A stretch of DNA of 9,479 nucleotides from Christensenellaceae bacterium (GTDB lineage: Bacteria; Bacillota; Clostridia; Christensenellales; Borkfalkiaceae): contig CAOMHR010000051.1 in the NCBI GenBank assembly GCA_948482865.1, positions 1-9,479 of the forward strand, written 5' to 3'. Below the pieces are notes generated by a model. The model ran no database searches and was not told where the DNA came from. It was given only the letters and a program-made list of their open reading frames with translations. Positions 1 through 6,988 of the stretch are shown one piece after another (the stretch's first letter is position 1; the number at the start of each line of letters is the position of its first letter). The translations under genes were made by a program, and so were the position numbers.

Positions 1-51
1 AGATCTACACAGCGATAGACACTCTTTCCCTACACGACGCTCTTCCGATCT
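1..51 (+). other. Illumina P5/TruSeq adapter left on contig end
   Basis: This is not genomic sequence. Bases 1-10 (AGATCTACAC) are the end of the P5 flow-cell oligo, 11-18 (AGCGATAG) sit where the 8-base i5 index belongs, and 19-51 match the standard 33-base TruSeq read-1 primer, ending in GCTCTTCCGATCT. The order and spacing are exactly those of a dual-indexed library adapter. Genomic sequence begins at 52. Any reading frame crossing this point has artificial residues at its end. Confidence 0.98.
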
Positions 52-266
52 GTAGGTCTGCCGTTAATCAGATTGCTTAAAAAGCTCTTGACGCCGTTGA
101 CAAGATTTGTGTAATCTTCCGACCCTGTCAGCGCGTTTTTATAAGGCGCTATGACAAGGCTCATAAAAACAGCCGCGATAACTATAATAACAAGCCTGTA
201 CAAAAGCTGTTTGAAAGTTACCGAAAAGTTGTCTATAAATACGTTGAAAGTGTGTTTAAATTTCAT
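52..266 (-). CDS. Partial membrane protein of unknown function (5' part only)
   Basis: Start ATG at 266; about 71 genuine residues remain before the gene runs into the adapter. An apparent in-frame stop at 30-32 and the six residues before it (DRKSVV) are encoded by adapter and should be ignored, so the true length is unknown. Residues about 21-41 form one strongly hydrophobic segment (LLYRLVIIVIAAVFMSLVIA), probably a membrane helix, preceded by a short amphipathic, lysine-containing N-terminus; no signal-peptidase site is evident. I do not recognise the family. It lies 18 nt downstream of the phosphoesterase stop and probably belongs to the same transcript. A GAGAG stretch about 4 nt before the ATG is a weak, close Shine-Dalgarno sequence. 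Confidence 0.7.
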
Positions 267-284
267 AATTCTCTCATTGATAAG

Positions 285-752
285 TTATATTACGGGAACG
301 GATTTAAAAGTAAAAGTATCGCCGTTTACAACCAGATACAAATAACTTTTTTCTCCGTAACGGTACAGCGCGCCGGGATTTATCAGGGTTACTCCGTCAA
401 TAAAGTCTTCGCGGGCTCTGTGGGTGTGTCCGTACAGGGCAATTTTGCAACCGAGTTCTTTTGCACGCGCGGCAAGTTTTGAAAGGGTGGACTTTGCAGA
501 ATACAGATGTCCGTGGCAGGCAAAAATTTTTATGCCTTCAACGGTGATAACCTTTTCGTCGTCGCCTAACTTAACGGGGTCGCAGTTGCCGTTAACGATT
601 ACCGCTTGCGGAAATTTAGTTTGTATGTAACTTCCGTCGGCGGAAGTGTCGCCCAAATGGATTACTATATCGCTTTCGCCGAATATCACGTCCAGTCCGT
701 CCAGCGCGCGGCGGTTTCCGTGCGAGTCCGAAACAACAGTAATCTTTTTCAT
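285..752 (-). CDS. YfcE/MJ0936-type metallophosphoesterase
   Basis: A 155-aa calcineurin-like phosphoesterase of the small YfcE/MJ0936 family, which hydrolyses phosphodiesters with two bound divalent metals, usually Mn, in the cytoplasm; the physiological substrate is generally unknown. All metal-site motifs are present in order: SDSHG (D9, H11), LGD (D35), GNCD (N56, D58), CHGH (H80), GHTH (H109, H111), then NPGA at 125-128. The length is normal for the family. Its ATG overlaps the rdgB stop as ATGA (749-752) and has no clear Shine-Dalgarno sequence, which suggests translational coupling. The rdgB-phosphoesterase pair is common in Clostridia, which supports both calls. Family assignment is secure; substrate is not. 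Confidence 0.93.
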   Translation of the reverse strand: MKKITVVSDSHGNRRALDGLDVIFGESDIVIHLGDTSADGSYIQTKFPQAVIVNGNCDPVKLGDDEKVITVEGIKIFACHGHLYSAKSTLSKLAARAKELGCKIALYGHTHRAREDFIDGVTLINPGALYRYGEKSYLYLVVNGDTFTFKSVPVI

Positions 753-1318
753 AATTTGCTTTTAAGGTCGCAAAGGGCGCGGTAGCGGTGGGATACCGAA
801 TTTTTTTCTTCCGCGGTTGCAAGCCCGAAACTCTTTTTCAAATCGTCCGAGTAAAAAATGCAGTCGTAACCGAATCCGTTTTGCCCTATTTCTTCCTGCA
901 AAATTCTGCCGTGCGTTCTGCCTTCGCCGAAGTACGTTTTGCCGTCGGGCATATACAGGCACACCGCGCTTTCAAAATAAGCGGCGCGGTCGCAGATTCC
1001 CTGCAAGCGGTGCAACAGCAAATCTCTGTTCGCCTTGTCGCCTTCGCCCGAAAAACGCGCCGAGTAAATGCCGGGCGCGCCGTTGAGTACGCGGACGCAA
1101 AGCCCCGAATCGTCTGCAAGAGCGGGTATGTTGTACCTTTGCGAAATGAATTGCGCTTTGATTTTTGCGTTCTCTTTAAAAGAGTAGCCCGTTTCTTCAA
1201 TGTCTCCGTCAAATCCCAGGTCCTGCATACTGATAATTACTACGTTTTTGAAAATCTGTCTTATTTCGCGTATCTTGTTTTTGTTGCCGCTCGCAACTAC
1301 AATGCTTTCAAGCTCCAT
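749..1318 (-). CDS. rdgB: RdgB/HAM1 family XTP/dITP diphosphatase
   Basis: A 189-aa house-cleaning pyrophosphatase. The family converts dITP, XTP and ITP to monophosphates plus pyrophosphate, keeping deaminated purines out of DNA and RNA. Family motifs are all visible: SGNKNK (10-15), FKEN (47-50), ADDSGL (68-73), GAPGIYSARF (80-89), GFGYD (148-152) and SHR (176-178). The usual YDPIF reads YDCIF here (151-155), a small oddity next to the pocket. I chose the ATG at 1318 rather than the in-frame TTG at 1333 because the TTG abuts the -10 box (1325-1330) and would lie upstream of the transcription start, and because the motifs begin properly from the ATG. There is no Shine-Dalgarno sequence; the mRNA is predicted to be leaderless. 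First gene of a cluster with the downstream phosphoesterase. Confidence 0.94.
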   Translation of the reverse strand: MELESIVVASGNKNKIREIRQIFKNVVIISMQDLGFDGDIEETGYSFKENAKIKAQFISQRYNIPALADDSGLCVRVLNGAPGIYSARFSGEGDKANRDLLLHRLQGICDRAAYFESAVCLYMPDGKTYFGEGRTHGRILQEEIGQNGFGYDCIFYSDDLKKSFGLATAEEKNSVSHRYRALCDLKSKL

Positions 1319-1353
1319 AGCCGTATTATACAATAATAAATTAAAAATGTAAA
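1318..1353 (-). promoter_or_regulatory. rdgB promoter, predicted leaderless start
   Basis: Read on the minus strand: -35 TTTACA (1353-1348), a 17-bp spacer, -10 TATAAT (1330-1325, perfect consensus), then six bases and the ATG at 1318. Sigma-A transcription normally starts about seven bases past the -10 box, which lands on the A of the start codon. No upstream alternative for a ribosome binding site exists inside that transcript. Confidence 0.8.
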
Positions 1354-1413
1354 GCGTTGGGCGCGGCTTACAACTAAACCGAACGCCACCCGTTACTGTA
1401 AATTATTACCGCT

Positions 1414-1908
1414 TTAATCCCAGTCAAGGTTGTGCAGCCGACCTTCGGTTTTAAATCCTTTAAAGCCGTTTTGCCGCAGCCCTTCGTAGACGGCAATCGC
1501 TACCGAGTTTGAAAGGTTAAGACTGCGCGTTTCACCAATCATAGGAATTCTCAGACAGCTTTGTTTATGCGCTTTTAAAAGATTTTCATCAAGTCCTTTG
1601 GTTTCTTTGCCGAACACCAGAAAATCGCCTGCGGAAAGCCGGGCGTCGCAGTGCGTTTTAAGCGCTTTGGTGGTAAAATAGTAAAAACGCCCGTCAGGGT
1701 TTGCCTTTAACACTTCGTCAAAACTGTCGTAGTAAAAAATTTCCACTTCGTCCCAGTAATCAAGACCCGCGCGTTTTAAATTCCTGTCGCTTATTTCAAA
1801 TCCGAGCGGGCGCACTAAGTGAAGCCTGCAACCCGTTGCGTGGCACGTTCTTACAATATTGCCCGTATTTTGCGGTATTTCGGGCTCGACCAATACGATA
1901 TTAAACAT
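1414..1908 (-). CDS. trmL: tRNA (cytidine/uridine-34 2'-O)-methyltransferase TrmL
   Basis: A 164-aa SPOUT (trefoil-knot) methyltransferase. TrmL transfers a methyl group from S-adenosylmethionine to the ribose 2'-O of the wobble base of tRNA-Leu isoacceptors. The N-terminal RNA-binding motif EPEIPQNTGNIVR is at 8-20. The knot motifs are VFGKETKGL (98-106) and IPM plus ETRSLNLSNSVAIAVYE (121-142), and these bind SAM at the dimer interface. The length matches the minimal single-domain family. The frame is open upstream to 2088, but the ATG at 1908 is where homology begins and it sits seven bases past a -10 box, so the longer reading is rejected. There is no Shine-Dalgarno sequence. A 95-bp gap and an independent promoter separate it from rdgB. 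Confidence 0.93.
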   Translation of the reverse strand: MFNIVLVEPEIPQNTGNIVRTCHATGCRLHLVRPLGFEISDRNLKRAGLDYWDEVEIFYYDSFDEVLKANPDGRFYYFTTKALKTHCDARLSAGDFLVFGKETKGLDENLLKAHKQSCLRIPMIGETRSLNLSNSVAIAVYEGLRQNGFKGFKTEGRLHNLDWD

Positions 1909-1943
1909 AACATTATTGTAAATCAAATATAAAGTATTTGCAA
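1908..1943 (-). promoter_or_regulatory. trmL promoter, predicted leaderless start
   Basis: On the minus strand: -35 TTGCAA (1943-1938), exactly 17 bp, -10 TACAAT (1920-1915), six bases, then ATG at 1908. The layout is the same as at rdgB. The spacer and -35 contain an inverted repeat, CAAATA (1924-1929) / TATTTG (1935-1940), which could be an operator or chance in AT-rich DNA. Confidence 0.7.
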
Positions 1944-1953
1944 CATTAATTAA

Positions 1954-1976
1954 AAATGAATTTATATATTTCATTT
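1954..1976. repeat. 23-bp imperfect palindrome in divergent intergenic region
   Basis: Arms AAATGAA (1954-1960) and TTCATTT (1970-1976) are perfect inverted repeats around a 9-base AT spacer. The right arm overlaps the first two bases of the symporter -35 box (1975-1980), so a bound dimeric regulator could block RNA polymerase. No regulator can be named from sequence. Arms this AT-rich can also arise by chance. Confidence 0.35.
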
Positions 1977-2004
1977 GACATTTGAAAAAAATATCTGTTA
2001 AAAT
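1975..2004 (+). promoter_or_regulatory. Promoter of the Na/Pi symporter gene
   Basis: A perfect -35 TTGACA (1975-1980) is followed by 18 bp and -10 TAAAAT (1999-2004). Transcription would start near 2011, giving a leader of about 44 nt that carries the Shine-Dalgarno sequence AGGAGA (2038-2043), 11 nt before the ATG at 2055. This is a conventional leadered gene, unlike its divergent neighbour trmL. Confidence 0.7.
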
Positions 2005-2054
2005 AGCATTGCAGGGTCTCGGCTTTGCGTAATTTACAGGAGAAAGATTAATTA

Positions 2055-3812
2055 ATGGCAGCGTCTTTATCTGCATTGACAGCATCAAACGTCCTTACCA
2101 TTATAAGCAGCCTATTAATGTTGCTCGGCGGCGTCGCCGCATTCATAATAGGTATGAACCTTATGGGTTCGAACCTTGAAAGGGCGGCAGGCAAATCTAT
2201 GCGCCGTCTTATGGCGAAAGCGGCGAAAAACAGATTCCGCGGCATTGCTACCGGCGCGGCGGTAACGGCAATCGTAACCAGCTCGTCCGCGACAACGGTA
2301 ATGATTGTAGGCTTCGTAAACGTGGGGCTTATGACGCTTACGCAGGCGGCTTCGGTAATAATGGGCGCCAACATCGGCACTACGGTAACCGCCTTGTTAA
2401 CCGCCATTTCCACGGTAGGTGACGAACTTTTAATTATAACAGCGTTATTTACCTTTTCGGCTTTCGTCGGCATGCTTATGTCGATGTTGAGCAAAAAGGA
2501 AAAAATAAAGCGCGTGGGCGCTATTTTGCAGGGTCTGGGTCTCATATTCGTGGGTATGCAGTTTATGTCTATGACTATGAAGAATATGCTTGCCGACGAA
2601 CATATAAATTTCGTAATAGAGCAGGCGTTTATAGGCATAGGTAAAGGCGCGGATAAGCTCACCTGGCATATTATAGTGTTGTTCCTTCTTGGCGCGGCGC
2701 TGACGGGTCTTGTGCAGTCTTCGTCGGCTATTACGGCAATAGTAATTTCACTTGCAAATGAAAATCTTATCACGCTGCCTATGGGTATGTTTATTATACT
2801 CGGTACAAACGTCGGAACCTGCGTGACCGCCCTGTTCTCGTCGTTGGGCACAAACGTAAACGCAAGGCGAGCGGCCGTAGTGCATCTGTTGTTCAACGTT
2901 TTGGGAAGCATTATCTTCATAATTCCGCTGGCGTTTTTAAGCGGGCATCTCGAAAGATTTTTAAATTCATTTATTCCCGATTTATCGTGGCAGATAGCTA
3001 TATTCCATATGGCGTTCAACGTGCTGACCACCGCAATTCTGATCGGATTTGTAAACTATCTCGTAAAACTCGCCTGCCTTATAGTTCCCGACAAAAAGGG
3101 CGCAGACAGCAAGGAAGAGCAGGATACTCTGGACAGACGTCTTTTAAAGACCCCCGCAATCGCGGTGGGACAGGTGAGACGGCAATTACTGAGTATGGCG
3201 GATAAGGCTTTTAAAAACTATAAACTTTCATTGGATATGCTCTTTTCGGGCGACCTTTCCCACAGGGAAGAGTTTGACGAAACCGAAAAAAGCATAAACG
3301 CAATGAACAAGCACATTATATCCTTCCTTATAGAGCTTTCGCTTACCGAAATTTCCGAAACCGACGAAAAGAAAGTCAGCTCTTTCTATCATGTGGCTTC
3401 GGATATAGAACGTATAGGCGACTATGCCGAAAATATAGTGGAGTACGCGGAAAAGAGCGTGGAAGACAAATTGGAATTTTCAGACCACGCCAAAGAAGAA
3501 ATTCGTGAAATGGATTTACATATAACCAACCTTTACAGGTACACCGGTCAGGTGTTTGCGGGCAGCGATTTGAATTACCTGCCCGACGTTGAAAGGGAAG
3601 AAACCGCGACCGACGACGTTAACCGCCAAATGCAGCAGTCTCATCTCCGCCGTATGACCGAAGGTACGTGTACCGCGGAAGCGGGCGCCGTATTCTTGCA
3701 GCTTGCGGTAAATATGGAGCGTATAGGCGACCATATGAACAATATAGCCAATTCGGTAAAATCGTACGGACACAGAAGCGGCGTGACGGTACGCAAAGTC
3801 TCGTCCAAATAA
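2055..3812 (+). CDS. Na+/phosphate symporter family protein with C-terminal PhoU domain
   Basis: A 585-aa protein. The N-terminal ~350 residues are polytopic and carry the two inverted repeats of the Na/Pi cotransporter (NptA/PNaS, SLC34-like) family. Repeat 1 has TSSSATT (75-81) and GANIGTT (104-110); repeat 2 has QSSSAIT (221-227) and GTNVGTC (250-256). The serine-rich motifs bind Na+ and phosphate in this family; the first motif has T75 in place of the more usual Q. Residues about 370-575 form a helical PhoU-like tail with two characteristic ERIGD motifs (452-456 and 555-559), expected to lie in the cytoplasm and regulate transport. The domain order and length are typical of bacterial NptA-PhoU fusions. 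Likely role: low-affinity phosphate uptake or leak control. The substrate is inferred from family only. It is monocistronic, with its own promoter and the hairpin at 3824-3853 downstream. Confidence 0.93.
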   Translation: MAASLSALTASNVLTIISSLLMLLGGVAAFIIGMNLMGSNLERAAGKSMRRLMAKAAKNRFRGIATGAAVTAIVTSSSATTVMIVGFVNVGLMTLTQAASVIMGANIGTTVTALLTAISTVGDELLIITALFTFSAFVGMLMSMLSKKEKIKRVGAILQGLGLIFVGMQFMSMTMKNMLADEHINFVIEQAFIGIGKGADKLTWHIIVLFLLGAALTGLVQSSSAITAIVISLANENLITLPMGMFIILGTNVGTCVTALFSSLGTNVNARRAAVVHLLFNVLGSIIFIIPLAFLSGHLERFLNSFIPDLSWQIAIFHMAFNVLTTAILIGFVNYLVKLACLIVPDKKGADSKEEQDTLDRRLLKTPAIAVGQVRRQLLSMADKAFKNYKLSLDMLFSGDLSHREEFDETEKSINAMNKHIISFLIELSLTEISETDEKKVSSFYHVASDIERIGDYAENIVEYAEKSVEDKLEFSDHAKEEIREMDLHITNLYRYTGQVFAGSDLNYLPDVEREETATDDVNRQMQQSHLRRMTEGTCTAEAGAVFLQLAVNMERIGDHMNNIANSVKSYGHRSGVTVRKVSSK

Positions 3813-3823
3813 AATAATATAAA

Positions 3824-3853
3824 AAGCCCCGCGCCGTGTAAGGCGCGGGGCTT
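3824..3853. terminator. Convergent terminator hairpin, 12-bp stem
   Basis: AAGCCCCGCGCC (3824-3835) pairs perfectly with 3842-3853 around a 6-base loop (GTGTAA). On the minus strand the stem is followed by a T-rich run (complement of 3811-3825), so it is a textbook intrinsic terminator for the 483-aa membrane protein gene. On the plus strand the following bases are CTTAAATATG, a poor U-tract, so termination of the symporter transcript may be weaker. Convergent stop codons lie at 3812 and 3863. Confidence 0.88.
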
Positions 3854-3862
3854 AAATATGTA

Positions 3863-5314
3863 TTAAACTTTTTCTTCTTTTTCTTGGTCGTTTTCCTGTT
3901 CGGTCACCGCGGCTTCGCCTTCGGCTGTTTCTGTATCGGGTGAAAGCCGTATTGCGACAAGCGGTTCCGCCTTGGGTTTAAGTACTCTTTTGCGTATTGC
4001 AAGAAATGCGAAGTATGCCCCGTTCAACGCGTAGAAAATAGCTACGTATGCGGCGTACAGTCCTATTATGTAAAGGGCGTTTAAATCGTACCGCCAGATA
4101 GTAAGTCTCCATACGGGCAGTTCAAAAGGCAGGGGATTTATCTGTGTGAACGCATAGTTGGGTTGCAGCCATTCGCCGTCCTGCAAGGTATAGCCGTTGT
4201 ATGTAAATTCCATTGAAGCGGACGAAACGAGAGCGCTTGAAAGGGAAGCTATTATAATTACTGCAAAATAGTACGCAAGCGGAATCAGGCAGTCTTTATG
4301 TCTGTACTTGTAATGCCCCAGCGCGGTCGGCAACACCGAAAGCGCGAATAACAGGCAGTGGGTAAGACAGAAGTATAAAATGGAATAGCTGCAAAAAATT
4401 CCGTAGTCAGACATTTCGTCTTTGCCGAAGTACACAAACACAGAAATCGCGCCCGCCGCGTGTACGAAGAACGAAATCGCGTACAAAAACCGCTTTTTCA
4501 GAAAGACGGATATGCAGGCGACGTACACGCCGATATTGCAGATAAACAGCGGAATGCACGCAAATACCGTGTGGTAAACGTTGTATCCGTCGCCCATTAC
4601 CATAGAGTCTTTACTGTGGTACTGGATTAGCAACACAACTGCGGCTGCGGCAAGAAATTCGTGCTGTTTTTCCTTTGGCTTGTTTTTAAGGAAGTAGTAA
4701 CCGCCGATAGTAAATCCTGCAAGAACGAGTATCGCGAGAAAATGCCACAGCGTAAAATTTCTGAACCTTAGAAAACTGTTTTGGGGGATTTTGTCAATGT
4801 CAAAGAAGTTTTCAAATATGTTCAGCGGCATACACGCAAGCAGAGCGAAGGGCAGCCAGATGAATGATTTACCGTTAACTTTCCAGCCGTCGCGCACAAA
4901 CAGAAAGGCGCAAATCGCAAGGTAAAGCGCGTTGCTTATAAAGAACAGCGCCATATTCGCGGCTTTGGGTATGAACTCGTTAATATGCGCGTAAACTTCG
5001 GCGGCGTTGCTTTCGCCCGTCAGCATAGTAACGTCAAAAAATTCCCCGAACAGGCAACAGGACAAAATTACAAAGGGCGGAAGAACGTACTTTGCAATGT
5101 CCGCGCAACATTTCTTTTTGTAAAAGATTGCAAGCGGCAAAAGCAGAAGTCCCGCTTTTTTTACCCATTGGCTGAATACGAAAACAAAGTTGAATTCGCC
5201 AATGCGGTTGAATATGTAGTAGTCCGAAACGGTGAACGTAAGCACCAGCGCAATTGCAAGCAGTAAGCCTGTCGCAGCTTTTAAGCCGACGTCGGTATAT
5301 CTTTTGAGTTTCAT
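3863..5314 (-). CDS. Polytopic membrane protein, C-terminal half YwaF/TMEM164-like
   Basis: A 483-aa protein with roughly a dozen hydrophobic segments. From about residue 187 the pattern matches my memory of the YwaF/TMEM164 family: FTLWHF (187-192), then IPLFIC (254-259), then a THC (318-320) in a later helix, then a late NPLPFELP (393-400). The human member TMEM164 is a phospholipid acyltransferase that uses a membrane cysteine; C259 and H319 here would be the candidate reactive residues (inference). The N-terminal ~185 residues are an extra membrane domain that I do not recognise. The last ~35 residues are hydrophilic and rich in E, T and Q. I chose the ATG at 5314; the longer open frame upstream crosses the promoter. 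There is no Shine-Dalgarno sequence. It is divergent from cardiolipin synthase. The gene is certain; the family call is moderate. Confidence 0.75.
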   Translation of the reverse strand: MKLKRYTDVGLKAATGLLLAIALVLTFTVSDYYIFNRIGEFNFVFVFSQWVKKAGLLLLPLAIFYKKKCCADIAKYVLPPFVILSCCLFGEFFDVTMLTGESNAAEVYAHINEFIPKAANMALFFISNALYLAICAFLFVRDGWKVNGKSFIWLPFALLACMPLNIFENFFDIDKIPQNSFLRFRNFTLWHFLAILVLAGFTIGGYYFLKNKPKEKQHEFLAAAAVVLLIQYHSKDSMVMGDGYNVYHTVFACIPLFICNIGVYVACISVFLKKRFLYAISFFVHAAGAISVFVYFGKDEMSDYGIFCSYSILYFCLTHCLLFALSVLPTALGHYKYRHKDCLIPLAYYFAVIIIASLSSALVSSASMEFTYNGYTLQDGEWLQPNYAFTQINPLPFELPVWRLTIWRYDLNALYIIGLYAAYVAIFYALNGAYFAFLAIRKRVLKPKAEPLVAIRLSPDTETAEGEAAVTEQENDQEKEEKV

Positions 5315-5317
5315 ATC

Positions 5318-5353
5318 TTCTATAATTGTATATAATTTTACTACGTTTGTCAA
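5318..5353 (-). promoter_or_regulatory. Promoter of the YwaF-like gene, very short leader
   Basis: On the minus strand: perfect -35 TTGACA (5353-5348), 17 bp, -10 TACAAT (5330-5325), then ten bases to the ATG at 5314. The predicted start lies near 5318-5319, leaving a 4-5 nt leader, too short for a Shine-Dalgarno sequence. Its -35 box is only 11 bp from that of the divergent cls promoter. Confidence 0.75.
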
Positions 5354-5364
5354 TACCGCGCAGC

Positions 5365-5400
5365 TTGCCAATTTCGTGTAATAGGGGTATAATTGATTAT
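5365..5400 (+). promoter_or_regulatory. cls promoter, predicted leaderless start
   Basis: -35 TTGCCA (5365-5370), exactly 17 bp, perfect -10 TATAAT (5388-5393), seven bases, then ATG at 5401. Transcription is expected to begin on or one base before the start codon. No purine-rich ribosome site lies just upstream; the AGGGG at 5383-5387 is upstream of the -10 box and cannot be in the mRNA. Confidence 0.78.
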
Positions 5401-6939
5401 ATGTATAAAAACCGTGCGGACGCAAAAGAGAATAAAGTCAAATCCGTGCGCGTCAAGCCCAAGGGCGTCGGCGCGTTCGTGTGTTTTGCAACCGCTTTTA
5501 CTCTCGCGGTGCAGATGTGTACGCTTGTCTTTTTATACGTATTTTTCGCCTGCGTTTTTCCCGTCTTTTTTTATGTTTCGTTAGCGTTGACGTTGATTAC
5601 CTGCATAGCCGTTTTTATTTCGGACAGGGACGCGCAAAGTAAAGCGGGCTGGCTTATTCTGATGGTTCTATCCTGCGGAAGCGGCTATATAATTTTTATT
5701 CTTGCGCACAAAAAGGTTTGTTACGGCGCTTATAAGCGTTTGTTTGACCGCCTTCACGCACGGTCGAAGAAATACACGCCGCAATTCGTTTTATCGGATT
5801 GCAGTGAAGAAGCGCGCGGTATATGCACCTATTTGAACAACGCCGCGGGGTTCGTTCCGTATGGCGGTACGGATATAAAATACTTAAATTCGCCCGCCGC
5901 GTTTTTCGAAGATTTTTTCAATCGTCTGGACAGTGCGGAAAAATTTGTGTTTATCGAATTTTTTATCGTTGCCGACGGAGAACTGTTTGAAAGGCTGTTA
6001 AAAGCGTTGTCGCGCAAGGTAGAGCAGGGCGTGGAAGTGCGCATTATGTACGACGACGCGGGCAGTCTCGGGCTTTTGAGCCGCAACGCAAAAAAGCGGG
6101 TCAGACAGGCAGGTATTCTGTTGCAGCCATTTTCAAGAATGCTGTCGCCCTTTTCGTTTGCGCTCAATTTCCGCGACCACAGAAAGATTATCGTAATTGA
6201 CGGTAAAACCGCCTATGCGGGCGGTTGCAATGTCGTTGACGAATGTATACAGAGCCGCGCCGTTTTCAAAGACGCGGGCGTCAGAATCGATGGCGGTGCA
6301 GTAGACGCAATGACCCTTGCGTTTTTGCGCCAGTGGGAGTTCGTGTGCGGAAAAAGCGCGGATTGGGGCGATTATGTCGGGCTTTCGGAGCCTGCGGATA
6401 ACTCTTCCGTCGTTATGCCTTACGCGGGCGGACCGGACTTGAAGGAAGACGTCTGTCACTCCGTATATCTCAGTATGATTAATTCTGCAAAAAGCAGGCT
6501 GTATATAATGACCCCGTATTTTGTGCCGGGCGGCAGCGTGCTTTGCGCGCTTAAAGCAAAAGCGTTGTCGGGCGTCGATGTGCGGCTGGTTCTGCCAGAA
6601 GTTCCCGACTGGCGGTTTTTATACAGAATGACCGTGTCGTATGCACAAAGCCTTATTCCGTACGGTGTTAAAGTTTACTTTGCCGAAAATACTTTTGTAC
6701 ACAGCAAGGTGGTTCTTTCTGATGGCTGCGCCGCAACGGGTTCGGTAAATATGGATATGCGCTCGTTCTATCTTGAATTCGATAACGGCGTTTTCACTGA
6801 CGATAAGCGGTTTATTGCGGACGCGGAAAATGATTTTAATGCCGTTTTTGCTGAAAACGAACCTGCAAAACAGGGTAGGGTAGGCATTGCGGGGAAGATT
6901 TTTACGGGTTTTCTCAAAATATTTTCGCCGCTTATGTGA
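5401..6939 (+). CDS. cls: Cardiolipin synthase (phospholipase D family)
   Basis: A 512-aa membrane enzyme of the PLD superfamily. Bacterial Cls condenses two phosphatidylglycerol molecules into cardiolipin plus glycerol at the cytoplasmic membrane. The N-terminus has three hydrophobic segments (about residues 23-45, 47-70 and 80-100), the usual Cls membrane anchor. Two HKD motifs are intact: HRKIIVID (H260, K262, D267) followed by GG and N in GGCNV, and HSKVVLSD (H434, K436, D441) followed by GSVNMDMRS. The length matches clostridial enzymes. The frame is open back to 5326, but the ATG at 5401 is chosen because a -10 box ends seven bases before it. It is divergent from the YwaF-like gene. Family assignment is secure; a phosphatidyltransferase of slightly different specificity cannot be excluded. 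Confidence 0.92.
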   Translation: MYKNRADAKENKVKSVRVKPKGVGAFVCFATAFTLAVQMCTLVFLYVFFACVFPVFFYVSLALTLITCIAVFISDRDAQSKAGWLILMVLSCGSGYIIFILAHKKVCYGAYKRLFDRLHARSKKYTPQFVLSDCSEEARGICTYLNNAAGFVPYGGTDIKYLNSPAAFFEDFFNRLDSAEKFVFIEFFIVADGELFERLLKALSRKVEQGVEVRIMYDDAGSLGLLSRNAKKRVRQAGILLQPFSRMLSPFSFALNFRDHRKIIVIDGKTAYAGGCNVVDECIQSRAVFKDAGVRIDGGAVDAMTLAFLRQWEFVCGKSADWGDYVGLSEPADNSSVVMPYAGGPDLKEDVCHSVYLSMINSAKSRLYIMTPYFVPGGSVLCALKAKALSGVDVRLVLPEVPDWRFLYRMTVSYAQSLIPYGVKVYFAENTFVHSKVVLSDGCAATGSVNMDMRSFYLEFDNGVFTDDKRFIADAENDFNAVFAENEPAKQGRVGIAGKIFTGFLKIFSPLM

Positions 6940-6988
6940 CGACGGTTATATGCATTTTCTACAATTTTCGTCCCGATAAGACAAGTTT

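Noticed and set aside
30..51. Stop codon and final six residues of the first membrane protein
   Set aside because: These bases are adapter, so the protein end is artificial.
788..1336. Plus-strand open frame (182 codons) opposite rdgB
   Set aside because: The minus-strand RdgB motifs are complete and in order; the plus frame has no recognisable features or ribosome site.
1319..1413. Terminator for trmL upstream of rdgB
   Set aside because: Only a 4-5 bp AAGC/GCTT stem with a large loop could be found, too weak to call.
1909..2088. 60-residue N-terminal extension of TrmL
   Set aside because: It would need transcription from upstream of the identified promoter, has no family homology, and passes through AT-rich regulatory DNA and into the divergent gene.
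2048..3031. Long minus-strand open frame (327 codons) across the symporter gene
   Set aside because: It is antisense to an unmistakable Na/Pi symporter, has no domain pattern, and is rich in T, P and A in the way of complement-strand shadows.
5315..5425. 37-residue N-terminal extension of the YwaF-like protein
   Set aside because: It crosses both divergent promoters and overlaps the start of cls; the ATG at 5314 fits the promoter.
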